Source: Thiocapsa sp.
Lineage (GTDB): Bacteria > Pseudomonadota > Gammaproteobacteria > Chromatiales > Chromatiaceae
Assembly: GCF_022340925.1 (NCBI RefSeq)
Contig: NZ_JAJDNA010000005.1
Location: forward strand, 38,156 to 102,155
DNA length: 64,000 bases
Direction: 5' to 3'
The translations under genes and the position numbers were made by a program. Position 1 is the first letter of the stretch, and the number at the start of each line of letters is the position of its first letter. The notes under the pieces are model-generated. The model was given only the letters and a program-made list of their open reading frames with translations, was not told the origin of the DNA and searched no databases. Positions 58,482 through 64,000 of this stretch are shown here, in pieces.

Positions 58482-59138
58482 TCACCTGGGGCAGATCTTG
58501 CGTTGCTGTTCGGCGTTGATCTTCAGAGCCGGATCCGACCGGAAGCGGGCGAGCTTGCCATCGATCCACTTCTCGCATCCCCCGCCGGAGCAAGGAGCGT
58601 CGTTGCGCGCCTTCTCCCAGTAAGCCTTGGCCTTGCTTTCGGGCCAGTCGCAGAATTGCATGAGGGCCATCGCAGACACCGCCCCCGAGGAATGCACACC
58701 CCACATGCAGTGGACGAGGATCGGTCCCTTGCTCGGGTCCTCGATGACCGAGTGGATCTCGCGCAGGATGTCGTGGGCATTCCCGGACGAGCCCTTCGCG
58801 TAGTCCATCGTGTGTGATCCGCAACTGGTCTTGCCGAACTGCGTTTTGGACCCGAAATCGACATAGCGCACGCCGGAGAATCCCGCTTCGCAAAGGGCCG
58901 CGCGCTGTGTGTTGTCCAGCCCACTGTTGTCCTTGTCCCCGCCCTTGAAGCCCGCGCGGTAAAGGACGCCACCGAGCACCGGGCGTACATAGGCCATCCC
59001 CGGAATCCTGCCATCGCCTTTCGCGAGCATCTGTGATTCACTTGGACCGCCATCGCGGCGAACGAATTCGGTGCCGGCGGCGGCGGTGGCGACAAGGGAC
59101 GCGAGCGTCATGACGATGATGCGGGTTCGCACGTGCAT
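58482..59138 (-). CDS. Secreted dual-specificity-phosphatase-like protein lacking the catalytic Arg
   Basis: This 218-residue protein has a signal peptide (IIVMTLASLVATAAAG). GVLYRAGFKG is a typical start of bacterial secreted tyrosine-phosphatase-like proteins. The signature loop reads HCMWGVHSSG (143-152): Cys144 is present but the Arg of CX5R is Ser150. The general acid Asp cannot be fixed with confidence. It may bind rather than hydrolyse phosphate esters, or have another chemistry. Three further cysteines (171-198 region) suggest a disulfide in the periplasm. ATG at 59138 with GGAG upstream. Convergent with the symporter fusion. Confidence 0.7.
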   Translation of the reverse strand: MHVRTRIIVMTLASLVATAAAGTEFVRRDGGPSESQMLAKGDGRIPGMAYVRPVLGGVLYRAGFKGGDKDNSGLDNTQRAALCEAGFSGVRYVDFGSKTQFGKTSCGSHTMDYAKGSSGNAHDILREIHSVIEDPSKGPILVHCMWGVHSSGAVSAMALMQFCDWPESKAKAYWEKARNDAPCSGGGCEKWIDGKLARFRSDPALKINAEQQRKICPR

Positions 59139-59249
59139 GTGTGTGGCTCCAGGGTGTGGGGTGTGTCAGTGGCCCGGCTTTCGTCGGCGCTGACATTGCC
59201 TCGACAGCTGGTGGCCCCGGCGCGCGTGGTGCCCGTGTTGGGACAGTCC

Positions 59250-59987
59250 TTACGGACCGAGCAAGACGCGCGCCCGGCCGAGGACCGCCTCCAGCATGGC
59301 CGGCGTGAGGCGCCCCGTCTGGGTGTTGTGGCGGCTGCAGTGGTAGGAATCGAGCAGGCGCAGGTGGCCGAGTCGATGCTCGGCGCCGTGCCCGAAGGGA
59401 TATGCCGATCGCTTCGCCCCGAGCGCCCTGATCACCGCCTGGTGCGCGATCAGCCCCAGTGCCAGCACCAGCGCCGAAGAATGCCCGGCCAAGGCGTGGA
59501 TCTCGCCGGCCAGATAGCGATTGCAGCGGCGGATCTCCTCGGGCAACGGCTTATTGAGCGGTGGCAGGCATTTGACGGCGTTGGTGATGCGGCAGTCGAT
59601 CAGCCGCAGACCATCGTCGCGAGCGACGGACTCCGGGGCGGTCGAGAACCCGAAGCGGTGTAGGCTCTGGTAGAGCAGGATCCCGGCGTGGTCGCCGGTG
59701 AAGGGACGGCCGGTGCGGTTGGCTCCGTGCATCCCCGGGGCCAAGCCGACGATCAGCAGCCGCGCGCCGGGGTCGCCGAACGGTGGGACCGGGGCGCAGT
59801 GGTAGCCTGGGTTGTCCGCTCGGACGCTCAGCAGAAAGCCGGCCAGACGGGCACAGTCGCGGCAGCCGGGGTCGAACGTCCGCGCTGCCGTCGCGGGCCG
59901 GTCGCTGGCGCCGCGTCGCTGCTCGGGTCCAGCGGTGTCCTCAGGGCCCCGTCTGTCCGAGGTCCCAGCACGAGGGTGGCGGGTCAC
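59250..59987 (-). CDS. Family 5 uracil-DNA glycosylase (UdgB)
   Basis: This protein of about 245 residues removes uracil, and often hypoxanthine, from DNA. Motif A is [19 protein letters not shown]. The late motif is [16 protein letters not shown], characteristic of UDGb. Four Cys (two in [22 protein letters not shown]) are placed as in the [4Fe-4S] UDGs. The start is uncertain: GTG at 59987 (used here) or GTG at 60029, which would overlap the divergent acetyltransferase start; no ATG precedes motif A. Confidence 0.88.
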   Translation of the reverse strand: MTRHPRAGTSDRRGPEDTAGPEQRRGASDRPATAARTFDPGCRDCARLAGFLLSVRADNPGYHCAPVPPFGDPGARLLIVGLAPGMHGANRTGRPFTGDHAGILLYQSLHRFGFSTAPESVARDDGLRLIDCRITNAVKCLPPLNKPLPEEIRRCNRYLAGEIHALAGHSSALVLALGLIAHQAVIRALGAKRSAYPFGHGAEHRLGHLRLLDSYHCSRHNTQTGRLTPAMLEAVLGRARVLLGP

Positions 59988-60022
59988 GCGATGCGCACAA
60001 TCAAAGCCGGATCCATCTGGAC

Positions 60023-60529
60023 ATGACACACCAACCCGACCTTCGAGTCCAGGTTCGCGCTGCCGATCTTCGCCGGTCCGAGGACGCGTCGGCCGTGCTG
60101 GCGCTGCTGGATGCTTATGCCGCCGACCCCATGGGCGCCGGCGAGGCGCTGTCGGCGGGGGTCAGGGCCCGGTTGATCCCCGCGCTCCGCCGCGTGCCCG
60201 GTCATCTGGTACTGCTGGCCTTCGATGGCAGGCAGGCCGTCGGTTTGGCGGTCTGCTTTCAGGGGTTCTCCACCTTTCGTGCCCGTTGTCTGCTCAACGT
60301 CCACGATCTCGCGGTGCGGCCCGGGTATCGGCGCCGCGGTGTCGCGACCGCGTTGCTGACCGAGGTCGAGGCCGAGGGCAGGCGCCGGGACTGCTGCAAG
60401 CTCACCCTCGAGGTCCGCGACGACAACCCCGCCGCCGAGGCCCTCTATCGCAAGCTCGGTTTCGGCCCCGGGAGCGCGGCTGGCCGGCCCGCTCAATATC
60501 GGTTCCTGGAGAAGCGTATCGGCCACTGA
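60023..60529 (+). CDS. GNAT family N-acetyltransferase
   Basis: This 168-residue acetyltransferase has the acetyl-CoA loop in [19 protein letters not shown] and the C-terminal [14 protein letters not shown] segment. [13 protein letters not shown] is a common motif in this group. The substrate is unknown. ATG at 60023 lies 36 bp from the divergent UDG start, so the promoters must be very short or overlap coding sequence. ParC begins 77 bp downstream and may be co-transcribed. Confidence 0.88.
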   Translation: MTHQPDLRVQVRAADLRRSEDASAVLALLDAYAADPMGAGEALSAGVRARLIPALRRVPGHLVLLAFDGRQAVGLAVCFQGFSTFRARCLLNVHDLAVRPGYRRRGVATALLTEVEAEGRRRDCCKLTLEVRDDNPAAEALYRKLGFGPGSAAGRPAQYRFLEKRIGH

Positions 60530-60606
60530 AGGTGCGCGAGTTTGTCGTGGATCGTATCTTGTCGCATCATGCGCGACCGAGCATTCAGGGAGCATCAGAC
60601 GCCGGC

Positions 60607-62856
60607 ATGACGGAGATCACGACCTACAACGCGGAGGGGCTCGAGCGCCTGCCGCTGAAGGACTTCACCGAGAAGGCGTACCTGGATTACTCCATGTACG
60701 TCATCCTCGACCGCGCACTCCCGCACGTCGGCGACGGCCTCAAGCCGGTCCAGCGGCGTATCCTGTACGCCATGTCCGAGCTGGGGCTGTCCGCGGCGGC
60801 CAAGTTCAAGAAGTCCGCACGGACCGTCGGCGACGTGCTCGGCAAGTTTCATCCGCACGGTGACTCGGCCTGCTACGAGGCCATGGTGCTGATGGCCCAA
60901 CCGTTCAGCTACCGCTACCCGCTGGTCGACGGGCAGGGCAACTGGGGGTCGCCGGACGACCCCAAGTCATTCGCCGCCATGCGTTACACCGAGTCGCGGC
61001 TCGCGCCCTATGCCGGTGTCCTGCTCGACGAGGTCGATCAGGGCACGGTCGATTGGCAGCCCAATTTCGACGGCACCTTGGAGGAGCCCAAGCTGCTGCC
61101 GGCGCGTCTGCCAAACCTCCTGCTCAACGGGGCGACCGGGATCGCCGTCGGCATGGCGACCGACATCCCCTCGCACAACCTGCGCGAGGTGGCGCGCGCC
61201 TGCATCCACCTGCTGGACCATCCGAATGCGACCCTGGACGATCTGATGCGCTTCGTTCCCGGCCCCGATTTCCCGACCGCGGGCGAGATCGTCACCCCGC
61301 CCGAGGATCTGGTGAAGATCTACGAGACCGGCGGGGGCAGTCTGAAGCAACGGGCCTGTTACGAGCTCGAGCGCGGCGAGATCGTGATCACGGCCTTGCC
61401 CTATCAGGTCTCGGGGAGCCGCGTCCTGGAGCAGATCGCCCAGCAGTTCAATGCCAAGAAGCTGCCGATGGTCGAGGACTTCCGCGACGAGTCCGATCAC
61501 GAGTTTCCGACCCGATTGGTGATCGTGCCGCGCTCCAACCGGGTCGACGTCGAGCGCCTGATGTCGCACCTGTTCGCCACGACGGACCTGGAGCGCAGCT
61601 TCCGGGTGAACATGAACCTGATCGCGCTCAACGGCCGGCCGCGGGTCATGAACCTGCGGGAGATCCTCCTCGAGTGGCTGAGCTACCGCACCGAGACAGT
61701 CCGTCGCCGCTCGCAGCATCGTCTGGACAAGGTGCTCGAGCGTCTGCATCTCCTCGACGGGTTGCTGATCGCTTTCCTCAATATCGATGAGGTGATCCGC
61801 ATCGTGCGGACGGAGGACGAGCCCAAGGTCGTCCTCATGGCCCGGTTCGCGCTCTCCGATGCCCAAGCAGAGTATGTCCTCAACACCCGGCTGCGACAGC
61901 TTGCGCGCCTCGAGGAGATGAAGATCCGAGCCGAGCAGACCGAGCTGGCCGAGGAACGCGACCGGCTGCGGGGGATCCTGGGCGATGAGCGGGCGCTCAA
62001 GCGGCTGATCTCCGGAGAGATCAAGTCTGATGCCGAGAAGTACGGCGACGACAGGCGCTCGCCCCTGGTGGCGCGCGCCAGCTCAACGGCGATCGACGAG
62101 ATCGACCTGGCCCCCAGTGAGCCGGTGACCGTGGTCCTGTCCGAGAAGGGCTGGGTCCGCGCCGCGAAGGGACATGAGGTCGATCCGACGGGGCTCAGCT
62201 ATCGGTCCGGCGACCGCTTCCTCACGGCGGTCCGGGTGCGGAGCAATCAGACACTGGCGTTTCTCGACTCGACCGGCCGCAGCTACTCCTTGCCGGCCCA
62301 TAGCCTGCCGTCTGCGCGGGGTCAGGGCGAGCCCCTGACCGGTCGGCTCGACCCGCCGCCAGGTGCGCGTTTCGTCGCCGCGCTCGGTGAGCCACCCGAC
62401 GCCCGGGTCCTTATCGCATCGGATGCCGGTTACGGTTTCATCGCACGGGTGGAGGATCTCTATGCCAAGCCCCGGGCTGGAAAGTCCGTGCTGACGCTGC
62501 CCCAGGGGGCGGAGGTCTTGACGCCCGTGCCTGTCCCCGAGCAGGCCGGATCGCGGGTTGCCGCGGCGACCAGCAGCGGTCATCTGCTGCTGTTTCCGGT
62601 CACTGAGCTTCCGGAGATGCCGCGGGGTAAGGGCAACAAGATCATCGGTGTGCCCGCGGCCCGGGTCGCGGCCCGCGAGGAATGGGTGGCGGCGCTTGCG
62701 GTGCTGCCCACTGGGGCCAGTCTCCTGGTCATCTCGGGTAAGCGGACCCTGACCTTGAAGCCCGCCGATCTCGATCTCTATCAGGGCGAGCGCGGACGGC
62801 GCGGACGCCTGCTTCCCCGCGGTTTTCAGCGGGTGGAGGCCTTGGCGACGGCTTAG
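60607..62856 (+). CDS. parC: DNA topoisomerase IV subunit A
   Basis: This 749-residue type IIA topoisomerase subunit decatenates daughter chromosomes with ParE. The start [20 protein letters not shown] fixes ATG at 60607. The winged-helix domain carries [14 protein letters not shown], with wild-type Ser and Glu at the quinolone-resistance positions, and the active-site Tyr in [11 protein letters not shown]. The C-terminal beta-pinwheel domain is present. No parE is adjacent. Length is normal. Confidence 0.96.
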   Translation: MTEITTYNAEGLERLPLKDFTEKAYLDYSMYVILDRALPHVGDGLKPVQRRILYAMSELGLSAAAKFKKSARTVGDVLGKFHPHGDSACYEAMVLMAQPFSYRYPLVDGQGNWGSPDDPKSFAAMRYTESRLAPYAGVLLDEVDQGTVDWQPNFDGTLEEPKLLPARLPNLLLNGATGIAVGMATDIPSHNLREVARACIHLLDHPNATLDDLMRFVPGPDFPTAGEIVTPPEDLVKIYETGGGSLKQRACYELERGEIVITALPYQVSGSRVLEQIAQQFNAKKLPMVEDFRDESDHEFPTRLVIVPRSNRVDVERLMSHLFATTDLERSFRVNMNLIALNGRPRVMNLREILLEWLSYRTETVRRRSQHRLDKVLERLHLLDGLLIAFLNIDEVIRIVRTEDEPKVVLMARFALSDAQAEYVLNTRLRQLARLEEMKIRAEQTELAEERDRLRGILGDERALKRLISGEIKSDAEKYGDDRRSPLVARASSTAIDEIDLAPSEPVTVVLSEKGWVRAAKGHEVDPTGLSYRSGDRFLTAVRVRSNQTLAFLDSTGRSYSLPAHSLPSARGQGEPLTGRLDPPPGARFVAALGEPPDARVLIASDAGYGFIARVEDLYAKPRAGKSVLTLPQGAEVLTPVPVPEQAGSRVAAATSSGHLLLFPVTELPEMPRGKGNKIIGVPAARVAAREEWVAALAVLPTGASLLVISGKRTLTLKPADLDLYQGERGRRGRLLPRGFQRVEALATA

Positions 62857-62964
62857 AAGCCTGTCCCCTTCGGCTCGCGACGATCGCCCAAGTCAGACAG
62901 GAACCCAGGCCAGGGCATCACACGCACAAGGCGAGGGCCAAGGCGTCACCGGCGTGTCCGCGTC

Positions 62965-62992
62965 GCCCGGATGGAGCGCGAGCGGAAACCGG
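62965..62992. repeat. REP-like repeat copy 3
   Basis: GCCCGGATGGAGCGCGAGCG followed by GAAACCGG matches, in inverse orientation, the GCCCGGATGNAGCGNAGCGGAATCCGG REP-like consensus. It is paired with the opposite-facing copy 46 bp downstream, as in a BIME-like arrangement. Confidence 0.45.
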
Positions 62993-63038
62993 TAGAGGCC
63001 TTGTAACGGATGGGGAAACAGAGTGATTCCAGGGAATC

Positions 63039-63067
63039 TGGATTCCGCTTCGCTTCGACCAGGCTCC
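63039..63067. repeat. REP-like repeat copy 4
   Basis: TGGATTCCGCTTCGCTTCGA followed by CCAGGCTCC is a degenerate REP-like unit in the opposite orientation to copy 3. A near-repeat of its second half (TTTCGCTTTGCTTTGTCCGG) follows directly. Confidence 0.45.
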
Positions 63068-63155
63068 ATTTCGCTTTGCTTTGTCCGGCCTTATCCCCTT
63101 GCGCTGTCCGGGCCCGGGGCTGACTCGGTCCGAGATCCCTGCGCGGCGTCGGCGC

Positions 63156-63500
63156 TCAGGACATGTAGCTCAGAGCCTCTTCACCCGGGTGGGGCAATCC
63201 GGCGATGCGCCAAGCCTGACGGCAGGAGCCGAAGAGGCGGCGCACGGCATCTTTGTCCATCCCGTGGGTGCGGCAGATCTGAGAGACCGGCGGGATTGCG
63301 CCGTAGGTCATGCGGTGCTCGCGCAGATAATAGATGATCGACCAGTGGTCTTGCGCGAGCGGGCCGACGCCGTCGAGCTCGGCAATGACCCGGGCCATGC
63401 CGGCGTTCCAGAGGGTCGGATCGAGCAGGAACCCCTCCTCGTCGAGTGGCAGGGGGCGGCGTGCGGACCGGGATTGCTGATGGATGGCTGCTTGCGTCAT
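63156..63500 (-). CDS. DsrC/TusE-family protein without the conserved cysteines (RspA-like)
   Basis: This 114-residue protein has the family core: LPLDEEGFLLDPTLWNAGMARVIA, HWSIIYYLREHRMTYG and IAGLPHP. Real DsrC and TusE end with a C-terminal arm carrying one or two redox-active Cys (KGACKIAGLPKPTGCV-type). Here the aligned positions are Trp (RQAWRIAGLP) and non-Cys (ending EEALSYMS). The only other Cys are at FGSC and ICRTH. DsrC homologues without these Cys have been called RspA and are thought to be regulatory, not sulfur carriers. ATG at 63500 has AAGGAG well spaced, and a good promoter lies upstream. Confidence 0.85.
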   Translation of the reverse strand: MTQAAIHQQSRSARRPLPLDEEGFLLDPTLWNAGMARVIAELDGVGPLAQDHWSIIYYLREHRMTYGAIPPVSQICRTHGMDKDAVRRLFGSCRQAWRIAGLPHPGEEALSYMS

Positions 63501-63536
63501 GTCTGATCTCCTTTGGCGTGGGGTCAATCTAAACGA

Positions 63537-63552
63537 TTTATGCCGACATAAA
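63537..63552 (-). promoter_or_regulatory. TTTATG-CCGA-CATAAA palindrome upstream of the DsrC-like gene
   Basis: A perfect 6-bp inverted repeat lies between the predicted promoter and the start codon, in the predicted 5' leader. It may be an operator. The surrounding A/T-rich DNA is distinct from the rest of the window. Confidence 0.35.
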
Positions 63553-63571
63553 ACACGGCGCTTGCCTGATA

Positions 63572-63599
63572 AATATAGTCAGAATTAGACACGCGTCAA
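63572..63599 (-). promoter_or_regulatory. Sigma-70 promoter of the DsrC-like gene
   Basis: On the minus strand TTGACG (63599-63594) and TATATT (63577-63572) are separated by 16 nt, close to consensus. The predicted start of transcription near 63565 gives a 65-nt leader containing the palindrome. This is the best promoter in the window. Confidence 0.65.
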
Positions 63600-63753
63600 A
63601 TCCAATTCTCGCAGAATCAACGGATGCCCGAGCTGACCTTGCCGCTCGCCTTGTTCAACCTGCTGCCAGGCGTCTTCACGGGCGCCGCCGACAGGCCGGC
63701 CGGCTCGGGGAATGCGGCTTCGCTCGCGCACCGATTCGGCCCGACGAGCCGGC

Positions 63754-64000
63754 TCAGAGTCGAATCTGGTGATGCTCCAGCGGATAGCCGCGGTCGCGGT
63801 AGTAGCGGAAGCGCTGCCGTCCGGCGAGGCGAGCCGCGGGATCATGATCGATGGGCTCGCAGAGCCGCTCGAAGCGCCCGAAGAAGGCCGGAACCTGGGG
63901 CGCCAGATTGATCAGCACCTGATCCTCGGTCACCGGGTTGCCGTCTGCGCTGATCAGGATGGGCGTCAACGCCGGGTCGCTCCGGCCGACGAGCCCATGC
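63754..64000 (-). CDS. Hypothetical protein, 5' part outside window
   Basis: About 82 C-terminal codons are visible; the reading frame stays open to the right edge (GLVGRSDPALTPILISADG ...). It contains LINLAPQVPAFFGRFERLCEPIDHDPAARL and ends EHHQIRL. Codon use is normal for the genome. I do not recognise the family, and an annotated start cannot be given. Confidence 0.5.
   Translation of the reverse strand, partial: HGLVGRSDPALTPILISADGNPVTEDQVLINLAPQVPAFFGRFERLCEPIDHDPAARLAGRQRFRYYRDRGYPLEHHQIRL

Larger units (their letters stand above)
62857..63155. other. Intergenic region after parC (299 bp)
   Basis: It separates convergent parC and the DsrC-like gene. No gene is supported. It carries two REP-like elements in opposite orientation (62965-62992 and 63039-63067) and a short GATTC/GAATC palindrome at 63025-63038. 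No T-run terminator was seen. Confidence 0.5.

Overview
This window comes from a high-GC gammaproteobacterium, most likely a purple sulfur bacterium (Chromatiaceae-type) or close relative. That placement is inferred from strongly G/C-ending codons, gammaproteobacterial FabA, ProS, ParC and FolE, an N-acetylglutaminylglutamine amide (NAGGN) osmolyte cluster, and a DsrC/TusE-family sulfur-relay protein. I saw no rRNA, tRNA, CRISPR array, insertion sequence or prophage.

Layout. 0-9.5 kb, minus strand: a DUF3422 gene cut by the left edge, then a three-gene carbohydrate module. It reads from the right as a GH94-type phosphorylase, an SbmA/BacA-like ABC half-transporter with a ruined ATPase site, and a discoidin-domain (alpha/alpha)6 glycosidase. 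9.8-14 kb: a 1387-residue membrane protein of unknown function. 14-22.5 kb: housekeeping genes (fabA, proS, a PilZ protein, ilvB-ilvH-ilvC with a clear terminator, folE). 23-29.2 kb: the NAGGN trio (amidotransferase, synthetase, M42 peptidase), followed by lrgA/lrgB and a small DUF2892 membrane protein.

29.5-46.9 kb is the most striking part: two complete-looking but different V-type ATPase operons, head to head around a 260-bp divergent promoter region. Operon 1 (minus strand) is G-C-I-K-F-E-A-B and has no subunit D. Operon 2 (plus strand) is G-C-I-K-F-E-A-B-D and is tightly overlapped. Both carry a gap of about 310-330 bp just before the c-ring gene K, and the two K proteins differ in predicted topology. 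The only D subunit in view could serve both enzymes.

46.9-52 kb mixes small genes (HNH nuclease, DUF2939 protein, cca, Na/Ca antiporter) with two decayed genes: a VIT/vWA protein and a caspase-NACHT-FGE (STAND-type) protein reduced to stitched fragments. 52-59 kb holds an unusual group. It contains a secreted protein with Fam20-like kinase motifs, a secreted calcineurin-like phosphoesterase, an Npt-type nucleotide transporter, a dicarboxylate/amino-acid symporter fused to a periplasmic solute-binding domain, and on the opposite strand a secreted PTP-like protein without its catalytic arginine. The first three are interrupted here: two by +1 frameshifts in runs of exactly seven G, one by an in-frame TAG. 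The end holds a family-5 uracil-DNA glycosylase, a GNAT acetyltransferase, parC, a DsrC homologue lacking both conserved cysteines, and a partial unknown gene.

The best candidates for something undescribed are the paired V-ATPases with an apparently shared shaft subunit, and the extracytoplasmic kinase/phosphatase/transporter group at 52.1-59.1 kb.
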